Source of the DNA: Anaerospora hongkongensis
Lineage (GTDB): Bacteria > Bacillota > Negativicutes > Sporomusales > DSM-15969
Reading direction: 5' to 3'
Length of the DNA stretch: 64,000 nt
Assembly: GCF_004339805.1 (NCBI RefSeq)
Contig: NZ_SLUI01000001.1
Coordinates: 62,001-126,000 of the forward strand
The translations under genes and the position numbers were made by a program. Under the pieces are notes generated by a model. That model was not told where the DNA came from. It ran no database searches and was given only the letters and a program-made list of their open reading frames with translations. Below, in pieces: positions 54,718 through 62,953 of the stretch (positions within the stretch are counted from its first letter, which is position 1; each line of letters begins with the position of its first letter).

Positions 54718-55173
54718 CTATTTTTCCGGTTTGCTTTGCATTAATTCGGCATGACTCTGACGAATAATCTCCAGCGTTTTTTCGAGATTGCATTCTAAAT
54801 GTTTAAAAACATCGCTGGCATAACTTACAGCATCCTGCTTTAAATCTTCAGCTGACTGACGGGAACAGCTCAGGATTTCCTGTGCCTGTTCCTGGGCCTG
54901 CTTGGTAATTACATTTTCATCCGTCAATTTTGTAATATAGCTTTTGGCCTGTTCAACAATTTCCTGTGCATTTTTTTGAGCTTCATCTAAAATCCGCTGC
55001 CTCTCCGTAACAATCCTTCCGGCCTCCATCAGCTCTACAGGCAGCGACTCATGCAGTGCATCAATTAAACGCAGCAAATCATCCTCCTCAACTACCCTCC
55101 GGTTTGTGAAAGGCACACGGGATGCATTTAGCAACAATGTTTCCATTTCTTCTAAAATCTCATTTGTTTTCAT
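54718..55173 (-). CDS. Coiled-coil protein (DivIVA/ATP-synthase-b-like composition), function unknown
   Basis: A 151-residue, almost wholly helical protein rich in Glu, Gln, Lys and Ala. Heptad patterns run through ERQRILDEAQKNAQEIVEQA and similar segments. No catalytic motif or membrane helix is present. Proteins of this kind next to coaD/rsmD in Firmicutes are often annotated ATPase because of similarity to ATP-synthase b stalks, but that is weak. The ATG at 55173 follows GAGAGGAATTT. It lies 21 bp behind coaD. Confidence 0.75.
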   Translation of the reverse strand: MKTNEILEEMETLLLNASRVPFTNRRVVEEDDLLRLIDALHESLPVELMEAGRIVTERQRILDEAQKNAQEIVEQAKSYITKLTDENVITKQAQEQAQEILSCSRQSAEDLKQDAVSYASDVFKHLECNLEKTLEIIRQSHAELMQSKPEK

Positions 55174-55194
55174 AAATTCCTCTCCCATCGTATT

Positions 55195-55677
55195 CTAAGC
55201 CTCGCGCATTCGAGCAAAAAGTTTCTTTTCGACACAGGGAGGTACAAAACTGCTGACCGAGCCGCCGAATTTTGCCAATTCTTTAATTCCGCTGGAACTA
55301 ACAAAGGAATACTCACTATTCGTCATCATAAAAACCGTCTCAATTGCCGGCTCCACTTTTTTGATAAGCAGCGCTCTCTGGAATTCGTATTCAAAATCGC
55401 TAAGTGCCCGCAGTCCCCTGACAATAATTGTACTTTGCTGCTGCAGGACATACTCGTTTAACAGCCCCGAAAAAGCATCTACCCGTATATTAGGGATATG
55501 AGCGGTAGCCATTTTCAGCATTTCAACCCGCTCTTCCATAGCAAACAACGGTTTTTTATTCGGATTATGAAAAACAGCCACAATTAATTGATCAAACATT
55601 TTACTCGATCTTTCAAAAATATCCACATGCCCGTTTGTAACGGGATCAAAGCTACCGGGGCATACTGCAATTCGCAC
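55195..55677 (-). CDS. coaD: Phosphopantetheine adenylyltransferase
   Basis: A 160-residue enzyme for the penultimate step of coenzyme A synthesis. The nucleotidyltransferase signature PGSFDPVTNGH and the SSSGIKELAKFGG loop are complete. Normal length. It follows rsmD by 15 bp, the usual pairing. Confidence 0.97.
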   Translation of the reverse strand: MRIAVCPGSFDPVTNGHVDIFERSSKMFDQLIVAVFHNPNKKPLFAMEERVEMLKMATAHIPNIRVDAFSGLLNEYVLQQQSTIIVRGLRALSDFEYEFQRALLIKKVEPAIETVFMMTNSEYSFVSSSGIKELAKFGGSVSSFVPPCVEKKLFARMREA

Positions 55678-55692
55678 TTTGACTACCTCCTG

Positions 55693-56244
55693 CTACTCCT
55701 GTTTTTGGGAAAGAAAGCTGACCATTGTTTCACCATAGCGCTCGCTGCGGATAACGCTTATATTTTGCCAGTGACAATCAATTAATTCGTGACGGGAATG
55801 CTCTAAAATCACAACTCCCCCGTCCTTTAAGATATTTGACCCATCAATTCTACTGAGAACTTGTCCCACATATCCTTGATTATAAGGAGGATCACAAAAA
55901 ATGAGATCAAACCTCTTCCCTTGCAGGATCAACTTTTCTAAGGACCGTACTACATCAGCCCGGTAAATCTCGCATCTGTCGATCAGCTTGGTATGAATAG
56001 CGTTTTCTTTAATAATAATGGTACTGGTGTTATCAACAAATATTGCTGTATCCGCTCCTCTGCTAAGTGCTTCCAGCCCCAGATTTCCGGTGCCAGCGAA
56101 CAGGTCCAGAACGATTGCATCTACAACCAGTGTACCTAATATATTAAAAATTGATCCCTTCACTTTATCTGCAGTCGGTCTTGTATTGAGACCGCGCGGT
56201 GCTTTTAATTGCAAGCCCTTCGCACTGCCAGTAATAATTCTCAT
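55693..56244 (-). CDS. rsmD: 16S rRNA (guanine966-N2)-methyltransferase
   Basis: A 183-residue SAM-dependent methyltransferase. N-terminal RIITGSAKG and RPTADKVKGSIFNIL; SAM-binding VLDLFAGTGNLGLEALSRGA; catalytic DPPY motif in FCDPPYNQGY. It forms an operon with coaD. Confidence 0.96.
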   Translation of the reverse strand: MRIITGSAKGLQLKAPRGLNTRPTADKVKGSIFNILGTLVVDAIVLDLFAGTGNLGLEALSRGADTAIFVDNTSTIIIKENAIHTKLIDRCEIYRADVVRSLEKLILQGKRFDLIFCDPPYNQGYVGQVLSRIDGSNILKDGGVVILEHSRHELIDCHWQNISVIRSERYGETMVSFLSQKQE

Positions 56245-56414
56245 ATGTACCTCAATTATTATACATTATTTTGACGATTTTGGGCAGAAAAAATTAGAAA
56301 TTGCTATTTTTTTAGCTAATAAAATCCCTTGCATCTGCTTAGGCCAATCACAGCTGTACAGGATTTTGCCTGGAGAATGTCGAATAGATTCAGTAGTTTA
56401 AAAAGAGGTGCCGA

Positions 56415-58100
56415 ATGATTAAGCGTACTTTTCTTTACCTCACACTCATTGCTGTCTGTACCACAGCAGCCGTAGGCCTGAATTTCTATTTTGGCACTAT
56501 TATATCCGGATATCCAGTATATCCTACACAATTACCGGCAAAGAGCAAAGTTCTACTAATTCCCCTTGACAGCCGTCCTCCCTGTATTCAGTACGTAGAA
56601 CAGCTTGCTGCTCTGGCCCAAATTCAGTTAATTTTACCACCAAATGAATTATTGGACAACTATAATCAACCCGCCCAGCAAAGGGCGCTCCGGGAATGGC
56701 TGTCTGGGGCAATCTCCCAGGCTGACGCAGCAATCATTTCAACCGATATGCTGATTCACGGCGGATTACTCGCATCCAGGAATTCACGCGGAACTTCACA
56801 GGATATTACGGAAACGCTCAGTTTGTTGCAGCGAATCCATCAGGAAAACCCTCAAGTTAAGCTATACGGCTTTTCTATTATTCCCCGGCTTTTATTATCC
56901 GACAGCCTTACAAATGGAACTTATCAAAAATTAGCAGCAAAATATTCCATATTGAAAGATCAGGTCAGTTTATTTGAAAACCCTTTGGATATTGAGATGC
57001 TAAGTGAGCTTGAGAAAAAAATCCCTGCCCGTATACTGGAAAACTATCTTACTTTATATCGGCAAAACACGCAGGTAAATCTTCAACTGCTTGAACTTGC
57101 CGAGCAAAATATTTTTGAAGGCCTGGTTCTGGGACAAGATGACGGAGTGCCATTCGGACTTCCCAATATGGAAAAACGGCGGCTAAGTTATTATGTTGAC
57201 CAAAGGCCGTCCTTAGCTGATAAAGTCATCATAACCAGAGGAACCGACGAAGTGGCGTTGACCTTACTCGGACGCTTCGCCAACGCAATGAATCACTACC
57301 GCCCGCGCATTTATGTCATGTATTCGGAGCCAGCTGTGCCGGAAATGGTAATGCCCTATATGCCTCATACAATCCGCCGGACAGTACAGGAAAAAATCGC
57401 GCTGGTAAACGGTGTGGAAGCAGCCAGTGAAAAAGACGCAGATTTTATTCTTTACATCCATGCCGGCAGCCGTAAGACCACCGCCGGTGCATTAACTGCC
57501 GCAGCACAAAACATTGGAAAATTAATAGCCCAAGGTTATAAACTGGCCGTAGTAGATTTAGCAGAAAACTATTATGCAAGTGAAACATTACTTCCTTATT
57601 TGATTACTGCTAATGCCGATCTAACTAAGCTGGCAGCTTATGCCGGCTGGAATACAACCAGCAACTCGATAGGAACTGCCGTCACACAGAGTTCTTTGTT
57701 CGTCGGCGCGTTGGCGCGTGCGGATGAAACAAACTGGCTGAACCTCTATGTCACCCAGCTTACTTTTTTAAGCGAGCGCTTTGTGGATGACTGGTATTAT
57801 CAGAAGGATGTCCAATTCGTGGTCAACACAAATTTGCGGGAATTACAGGCCGACCCATATAAGCTCGGCAAATACCATGCACAAACTACTAAATTAATTG
57901 ATCGTCTGCTAAAGGATCGGGCTCAGCATTTCTTTCGTCACAATATGGCTTACCGCCCTCTTGTGTTCGATTCCCCAGCAGGCAAACGGGATTACCGGTT
58001 GACAGAACTGCATATTCAAGCCCAACTGCCCTGGGATCGTACATTTGAAATAAAATTAGCGCCTGAGCTGTCCATCGTGCAGGTGATAAGCAAAGAGTGA
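56415..58100 (+). CDS. DUF4127-family exported or membrane-anchored protein
   Basis: A 561-residue protein with an N-terminal signal anchor (about residues 5-27) and the DUF4127 domain, marked by LIPLDSRPPC near residue 48, STDMLIHGGLLASR, and the DGVPFGLPN and RGTDEVALTLLGR motifs. Members recall Gram-positive proteins of unknown function related to nucleotide- or sugar-active folds. The start follows AAAGAGGTGCCGA. It is alone on the plus strand with its own terminator. Being anchored outside the inner membrane in a diderm cell, a periplasmic role is likely. Confidence 0.85.
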   Translation: MIKRTFLYLTLIAVCTTAAVGLNFYFGTIISGYPVYPTQLPAKSKVLLIPLDSRPPCIQYVEQLAALAQIQLILPPNELLDNYNQPAQQRALREWLSGAISQADAAIISTDMLIHGGLLASRNSRGTSQDITETLSLLQRIHQENPQVKLYGFSIIPRLLLSDSLTNGTYQKLAAKYSILKDQVSLFENPLDIEMLSELEKKIPARILENYLTLYRQNTQVNLQLLELAEQNIFEGLVLGQDDGVPFGLPNMEKRRLSYYVDQRPSLADKVIITRGTDEVALTLLGRFANAMNHYRPRIYVMYSEPAVPEMVMPYMPHTIRRTVQEKIALVNGVEAASEKDADFILYIHAGSRKTTAGALTAAAQNIGKLIAQGYKLAVVDLAENYYASETLLPYLITANADLTKLAAYAGWNTTSNSIGTAVTQSSLFVGALARADETNWLNLYVTQLTFLSERFVDDWYYQKDVQFVVNTNLRELQADPYKLGKYHAQTTKLIDRLLKDRAQHFFRHNMAYRPLVFDSPAGKRDYRLTELHIQAQLPWDRTFEIKLAPELSIVQVISKE

Positions 58101-58131
58101 CAACCAAGTGAAAGCTTGGTTGTCACTCTTT
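58092..58131. terminator. Bidirectional terminator between the DUF4127 and NlpC/P60 genes
   Basis: A 17-bp stem (58092-58108 with 58115-58131) containing GTGACAACCAAG/CTTGGTTGTCAC closes a TGAAAG loop. CTTTTTATCC follows on the plus strand. It spans the end of one gene and abuts the other. Confidence 0.85.
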
Positions 58132-58842
58132 TTATCCTTTTATTACCCTGCGGGCACCTATAAAATTAGTTTGGTAATATTCCGCAGTTAGGGGAGTTAT
58201 AATCACTTTTCCTGCGGCTGAACTGGCATGGATAAATTTATTTTCTCCTATATACAAGCCTACATGAGATGGTCCCGGCATATAGGTACTGAAATAAACC
58301 AAGTCTCCTTCTTGCAGCTCAGAGCGTTTCACGGAAATTCCCACCTCATACTGCTCATCTGCCATACGTGGCAGTTCAAGATTAAAATAATGAAAAATAT
58401 AATAAATATAACCGGAGCAATCAAAGCCATTCGGCGAATTTCCACCCCACACATAAGGAGTACTGCGCAATTGTTTGGCAAGCGTTGTCACCTGTCTTGC
58501 CAGGCGGTTAGGCGCCTGATCCCGGCTGGGACGGATATCGGTATCCCGTAGTGCAGCAAGCGTCTGCTGTCCTGCGACACCATCAGGTGTCAACTTATAA
58601 TCTATTTGAAAATTGATGAGCGCTCTCTGGGTCTCACTGCCAAATTGGCCATCAACATCACCGGTATAGTAACCATGTTCACTGAGGATCATTTGCATTT
58701 TCATTACAAGCTCATTGCACATCCCCACTTTGAGAACGACTGGTTCGGCAGAAGAAGCATTAACGGATACAGGAGCTATCAGTAAAACAAGGGAAACAAC
58801 GAAACAAATAGTCATAGCAGCGCAGCGAAAACGTTTCTCCAT
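58132..58842 (-). CDS. NlpC/P60 endopeptidase with peptidoglycan-binding domain
   Basis: A 236-residue secreted cell-wall hydrolase. Signal peptide (residues 1-32), PG_binding_1 domain (about 38-92, with HGYYTGDVDGQFGSETQRALINFQ) and NlpC/P60 domain (about 110-236). Catalytic Cys lies in GFDCSGYIYY and His in SHVGLYIG, followed by FIHAS. It cuts peptide stems of peptidoglycan in the periplasm. The start at 58842 follows GGAGGGATGGT. Confidence 0.92.
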   Translation of the reverse strand: MEKRFRCAAMTICFVVSLVLLIAPVSVNASSAEPVVLKVGMCNELVMKMQMILSEHGYYTGDVDGQFGSETQRALINFQIDYKLTPDGVAGQQTLAALRDTDIRPSRDQAPNRLARQVTTLAKQLRSTPYVWGGNSPNGFDCSGYIYYIFHYFNLELPRMADEQYEVGISVKRSELQEGDLVYFSTYMPGPSHVGLYIGENKFIHASSAAGKVIITPLTAEYYQTNFIGARRVIKG

Positions 58843-58958
58843 ACCATCCCTCCAATATTTGGAAATTTTCTTTACTGAAAGGTTACGTTCGCCATAAGTT
58901 TTCATATTCCTGTTGTCAATTTATTTCCATAAAAATTTTCTAGTTTCAGCCTAATGGG

Positions 58959-58987
58959 TTGACAATAATCTTTTCAATGTGTATACT
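58959..58987 (+). promoter_or_regulatory. Promoter of tRNA-Pro
   Basis: TTGACA (58959-58964) and TATACT (58982-58987) separated by 17 bp, near-consensus. The transcript starts about 8 bases before the mature tRNA. Confidence 0.85.
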
Positions 58988-59001
58988 TTTTAATGTAGCC
59001 A

Positions 59002-59078
59002 CGGGGCGTAGCTCAGTTTGGTAGAGCGCACGGTTCGGGACCGTGAGGCCGCAGGTTCGAATCCTGTCGCCCCGACCA
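59002..59078 (+). tRNA. tRNA-Pro (anticodon CGG)
   Basis: A 77-base tRNA. Acceptor stem CGGGGCG/CGCCCCG, D arm GCTCAGTTTGGTAGAGC, anticodon loop TTCGGGA (anticodon CGG) on a CACGG/CCGTG stem, T arm with GGTTCGAATCC, and an encoded ACCA end. It reads CCG codons. It is flanked by a consensus promoter and a strong terminator. Confidence 0.97.
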
Positions 59079-59118
59079 AAAAACAAGCACACTATTAAAA
59101 AATAGTGTGCTTGTTTTT
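59079..59118. terminator. Bidirectional terminator between tRNA-Pro and the EF-G-like gene
   Basis: A 17-bp stem, ACAAGCACACTAT with ATAGTGTGCTTGT plus flanking A-T pairs, closes a TAAAAA loop. TTTTTTT follows on the plus strand and the complement on the minus strand. Confidence 0.9.
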
Positions 59119-59121
59119 TTG

Positions 59122-61182
59122 CTATTCTTCTTCTGTTTTATCTTTCTTGGCACCTGCAATAATTTGCTCAGCCATGCGCTGCGGTACTTCCTCGTAATGA
59201 GAAAAACTCATATCAAACGATCCCCGTCCCTGCGTAATGGAACGCAGATTCATTGCATAAGTAAACAGTTCCGCCATGGGTGCCTGAGCCCTAACAACGC
59301 CCAACCCTTTGCCAATCGGCTCCATCCCTTGTATCCGGCCCCGCTTGCCGTTTAAGTCGCCAATAACATCGCCCATATTGCTTTCCGGAACAACTACCTC
59401 TACATTGCAGATTGGCTCAAGCAAGGCTGGTTTTGCCTGCATGACCCCTTTCTTCAATGCCATTGCGCTAGCTACTTTAAAAGCCATTTCTGATGAATCT
59501 ACCGCATGATAGGACCCGTCGCAGAGCGTTACTTTTACATCGACCATCGGATACCCAGCCAGAATTCCTCCCCCAAGGGCATCACGTACCCCTTTTTCCA
59601 CTGCCGGAATATACTGGCGAGGTACTGAACCACCGAAGATAGAATCTACAAACTCAAAATTGCCTCCTGGAGCCAGCGGATCAAGCTGCAGCCACACATG
59701 CCCGTATTGACCGTGTCCGCCGCTCTGCTTTTTATGCTTGCCTTCTACTTTTACACTGCCGCGAATGGTTTCGCGATATGGAATTTTGGGTTGACTAAGT
59801 TTAACATCAACACCGAACTTGCGCTTCATGCGCTCCACCATGATGTCCAGATGAAGCTCTCCCATTCCGTAGACCAGCGCCTGATGGGTTTCCGTATTTT
59901 TCAGCATTTTAAACGTTTGGTCTTCATCCATCAGCCGGTGCAGAGCATTACCGATCTTATCTTCATCGCCTTTATTTTTCGCTTCCAAAGCCATCGTAAA
60001 CATTGGCTTGGGAAAGGAAATCGGATCAAAGAGGATCGGCTTGTCTTTATCGCTCAAGGTATCGCCGGTACCGGTTTCCTGCATTTTTGCCACAACCGCA
60101 ATATCACCGGCATAAGCGACGCTCATCGGTTCCTGCTGCTTACCACGCAGCGTATAAACATTACCGATTCTTTCCGTTTTTTCTTTCGATGCATTATAAA
60201 TTACACTATCCGGTTTTAACTGTCCTGAAAATATACGGATATAACTCAAGCGTCCTACAAAAGGATCCGCCGTTGTTTTGAAAACCAACGCAGAAAAAGG
60301 ATCAGTCCCTTTTCTTTCACCTGCCGTTTTTGTCAGCGGATGCTGCCCCTTAACCACTCTGTTTTCTGGTGATGGCAGATAATCAACAATAGCATCCAGT
60401 GCGGGAACAATCCCAATATTTTTATAGGCCGAACCGCATAATACAGGGAAAATAGCGGCCTGCCCAATTCCTTTGACTAAGCCCAGCCGGATTTCTTCTT
60501 CACTTAATTCTTCTCCCTCCAGGTATTTAGCCAGCAGATCATCATCCGACTCAGCAGCCGCTTCCACTAAAGCCTGACGGGCAGACTGTGCCTTTTGCAG
60601 CATATCCTCTGGTATTTCCATAAGGGCCGGGGCATAAGCCTTCATACTAACTAAGTCAACAATGCCTTTAAATGTCTGTTCACTGCCAATCGGCAGCTGC
60701 AGTGGTACAATGCCCGAACCGAATTTAGTCCTGAGACTGTCCACGACACTATCAAAATCCGCATTTTCTCTGTCCATTTTATTAATGAAGGCAATACGCG
60801 GCAGATTGAGTTCTTCCGCATATTGCCACACTTTTTCTGTTTCAACTTCTATTCCGGCTGCGGCGCACAATGTTACCAACACATTATCGGCAGCCCTGAG
60901 AGCTCCCTTTACCTCAGCAACAAAATCCGCATAACCAGGAGTATCCAATACGTTAATTTTATGGCCTTTCCATTCACAAAGGGCAAGTGCAGTACTGATT
61001 GTTACTTTGCGCTTTATCTCTTCGGGTTCAAAATCAGTAGTTGAAGAACCATCATCCACCTTCCCCAATCGATTAACGGCACCAGAATTAAATAACAACG
61101 CTTCCGTGAGTGAGGTCTTACCAGCTCCACCATGGGATACAATAGATACATTTCTGATCTTCTCGCATTTAAACTCTTTCAT
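59122..61182 (-). CDS. Elongation factor G-like translational GTPase (EF-G2 type)
   Basis: A 686-residue five-domain GTPase. The G1 loop reads SHGGAGKTSLTEALL; canonical EF-G has a D-A-G-K-T loop. G3 DTPGYADF and G4 NKMDREN follow. Domains II-V run to the end with GQYGHVWLQLDP and the domain V RGRIQGMEPIG. The GGAGKTS signature places it with the EF-G2/FusA2 paralogues, whose exact role is unsettled, rather than the main translocase. It is alone between the tRNA and the adenosyltransferase operon. No str-operon genes (rpsL, rpsG, tuf) are near, consistent with a paralogue. Confidence 0.9.
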   Translation of the reverse strand: MKEFKCEKIRNVSIVSHGGAGKTSLTEALLFNSGAVNRLGKVDDGSSTTDFEPEEIKRKVTISTALALCEWKGHKINVLDTPGYADFVAEVKGALRAADNVLVTLCAAAGIEVETEKVWQYAEELNLPRIAFINKMDRENADFDSVVDSLRTKFGSGIVPLQLPIGSEQTFKGIVDLVSMKAYAPALMEIPEDMLQKAQSARQALVEAAAESDDDLLAKYLEGEELSEEEIRLGLVKGIGQAAIFPVLCGSAYKNIGIVPALDAIVDYLPSPENRVVKGQHPLTKTAGERKGTDPFSALVFKTTADPFVGRLSYIRIFSGQLKPDSVIYNASKEKTERIGNVYTLRGKQQEPMSVAYAGDIAVVAKMQETGTGDTLSDKDKPILFDPISFPKPMFTMALEAKNKGDEDKIGNALHRLMDEDQTFKMLKNTETHQALVYGMGELHLDIMVERMKRKFGVDVKLSQPKIPYRETIRGSVKVEGKHKKQSGGHGQYGHVWLQLDPLAPGGNFEFVDSIFGGSVPRQYIPAVEKGVRDALGGGILAGYPMVDVKVTLCDGSYHAVDSSEMAFKVASAMALKKGVMQAKPALLEPICNVEVVVPESNMGDVIGDLNGKRGRIQGMEPIGKGLGVVRAQAPMAELFTYAMNLRSITQGRGSFDMSFSHYEEVPQRMAEQIIAGAKKDKTEEE

Positions 61183-61302
61183 CGCGAATCCCTCCTGGTT
61201 TGTCGATTCTCTACCACACTGTAACTGCTAGCGGGAAACTTATTTTTCCATTTTCTCTGCAAAGCCCAAATTTTCCTTCTTTTCAGTTTATTTTAAAAAA
61301 TA

Positions 61303-61328
61303 AATAACCGCCCTCTTAGGCGGTTATT
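61303..61328 (-). terminator. Terminator of the adenosyltransferase operon
   Basis: AATAACCGCC pairs with GGCGGTTATT over 10 bp around a 6-base loop. On the minus strand TATTTTTTAAAA follows. It lies 20 bp past the stop codon of the small Cys-rich ORF. Confidence 0.85.
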
Positions 61329-61347
61329 ATACCCACTTTAGCAATTT

Positions 61348-61500
61348 TTACAAAATAATCGCATCAATTTTCGTAACGGTGTGGGAACAGAAAGAACATA
61401 CCATTTCAATTTCAACCCACTTCGCCTCCTCACATACTGCGTAGCACTTCTCGCTACAGTGTATGCTCAAAAGTGATTTTGGTGTATAATATCTTCCCAA
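61348..61500 (-). CDS. Putative 50-residue Cys/His-rich small protein
   Basis: A short frame starting with TTG, 6 bp behind the adenosyltransferase stop codon and 20 bp before a terminator. It encodes two possible metal-binding clusters: IHCSEKCYAVC and VCSFCSH, spaced by a charged segment (EEAKWVEIEM). This would suit one zinc site or a redox-active small protein. Its position suggests translation by re-initiation. No strong ribosome site is visible (GGTAAG about 12 bases away). I recognise no family; it could instead be a fragment. Confidence 0.5.
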   Translation of the reverse strand: MGRYYTPKSLLSIHCSEKCYAVCEEAKWVEIEMVCSFCSHTVTKIDAIIL

Positions 61501-61506
61501 GGTTCG

Positions 61507-62007
61507 TTACTTACCGTTTATTTCCACACGAGCCAATACGAAACACAAATCAGACAAGCGATTCAGAAACACCAGGCCTTCTCCGGAAAGCTCCTCTTGG
61601 CGGGATAAGCGCCAGAGCTGACGCTCCGCCCGACGGGTAACAGTACGGGCAATGTCGAGTGCAGCCGATGAAGCAGTGTCGCCCGGCACTAGAAAACTGG
61701 TCAGCGGTGGCAGCTCGGCGTCAAACTTATCGATAAGAACTTCCAGCTGCTGCACTTCTTTGCCGGTAATACGAGGCTCAGCTCCTACACTTGCAACATC
61801 TGCCATCAAACTCCAGAGCAGTTTTTGTAAATCATAGATTGTTGTTTTTACTTCAGGATTGACGGCAATCGCTCTTGCCATGCCAAGTGCGGAATCCGCC
61901 TCATCTACCATCCCGTATGCTTCTACGCGAACACTGTCTTTATCAACCCGTTCGCCTGTATACAATCCGGTTTGGCCCTTGTCACCTGTTTTTGTGTAAA
62001 CTTTCAT
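61507..62007 (-). CDS. Cob(I)alamin adenosyltransferase, PduO type
   Basis: A 166-residue enzyme adding the adenosyl group to cob(I)alamin to give coenzyme B12. PduO-type motifs are TKTGDKGQTGLYTG (ATP binding), VDEADSALG, and RTVTRRAERQLW, with the C-terminal LNRLSDLCFVLAR. It is not the CobA/BtuR type. No other cobalamin genes or B12 riboswitch are in the window. It lies 24 bp behind ndk. AdoCbl would serve methylmalonyl-CoA mutase or ribonucleotide reductase elsewhere. Confidence 0.94.
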   Translation of the reverse strand: MKVYTKTGDKGQTGLYTGERVDKDSVRVEAYGMVDEADSALGMARAIAVNPEVKTTIYDLQKLLWSLMADVASVGAEPRITGKEVQQLEVLIDKFDAELPPLTSFLVPGDTASSAALDIARTVTRRAERQLWRLSRQEELSGEGLVFLNRLSDLCFVLARVEINGK

Positions 62008-62031
62008 AACCGTTCTCCTTACAAAGAATGT

Positions 62032-62451
62032 CTAGCGATTATAGATCTCGCCGGCAGTAAAGAAAATGCCGATTTCCCGCTCCGCGCTCGCCGCACTGTC
62101 AGAACCATGAATAATGTTGCTGTCAATAGTCAGAGCAAAATCGCCCCGGATCGTTCCCGGTGCCGAGTCAACAGGATTCGTTGCGCCCATCATTGCACGA
62201 ACAACCGGTACGGCATTTTCTCCCTGCACAACGATAGCCACCAAAGGACCTGATGTAATAAAATTCACTAAGCCATTGAAAAAGGGTTTTCCCTCATGTT
62301 CACCGTAATGTCTCTGTGCCAGCTCTCGTGACATCTGCAGCATTTTCAGGCCGGCAATTTTCAAGCCTCTTTTTTCAAAACGGCCAATAATTTCGCCGCA
62401 TAATCCCTTGTTTACCCCATCTGGTTTAACTAATACTAACGTTTTTTCCAT
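62032..62451 (-). CDS. ndk: Nucleoside diphosphate kinase
   Basis: A 139-residue enzyme balancing nucleoside triphosphates. The catalytic His lies in [16 protein letters not shown]; the N-terminal [16 protein letters not shown] is typical. Normal length. It lies between the carbonic-anhydrase-like gene (26 bp) and the adenosyltransferase gene (24 bp). Confidence 0.97.
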   Translation of the reverse strand: MEKTLVLVKPDGVNKGLCGEIIGRFEKRGLKIAGLKMLQMSRELAQRHYGEHEGKPFFNGLVNFITSGPLVAIVVQGENAVPVVRAMMGATNPVDSAPGTIRGDFALTIDSNIIHGSDSAASAEREIGIFFTAGEIYNR

Positions 62452-62477
62452 TATAAATCGTCCTTCCCATTCTACCT

Positions 62478-62951
62478 TTATTTTAAGTAATATTGCAATG
62501 ACAACTTGTAGTATCCCAGTGCCGAATCCCGGATAGCGGCAATTTCCGCTTCCGTAACTTTACGGATGATTCTGCCTGTTTGGCCCGCCACTAATGACTT
62601 TGCAGGAATAATCCGTCTCTCGGCAATAGTCGCTCCTGCACCGATAATGCAATTTTCTCCAATTCTTACAGCATTTCCAATCATGCATCCCATGCCGATT
62701 AAGGAATTGTCACCAACCGTACAGCCTTGAAGAACAGCGCTATGACCAATTGTTACATAATTCCCAATATAACAAGGGGCATTTTCGCCGGCCTGTACCG
62801 TACATCCATCTTGAATATTGGAATAGGTTCCAACAACGATAGAGCTGGTTTCGCCACGGAGGACGGCCTTAAACCAGATACTGGCGGAAGATCCGATTTC
62901 AACATCACCGATTACACAGGCATCACTTGCAACAAAGACGGTCTCAGCCAA
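62478..62951 (-). CDS. Gamma-carbonic anhydrase-family protein
   Basis: A 157-residue left-handed beta-helix protein built of hexapeptide repeats ([53 protein letters not shown]). Metal-binding His residues of active gamma-carbonic anhydrases are only partly visible: HSAVLQGC is present, but other His ligands are not clear by eye. Many family members are not active anhydrases. It lies 2 bp behind the M42 peptidase gene. Confidence 0.88.
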   Translation of the reverse strand: MAETVFVASDACVIGDVEIGSSASIWFKAVLRGETSSIVVGTYSNIQDGCTVQAGENAPCYIGNYVTIGHSAVLQGCTVGDNSLIGMGCMIGNAVRIGENCIIGAGATIAERRIIPAKSLVAGQTGRIIRKVTEAEIAAIRDSALGYYKLSLQYYLK

Positions 62952-62953
62952 AA

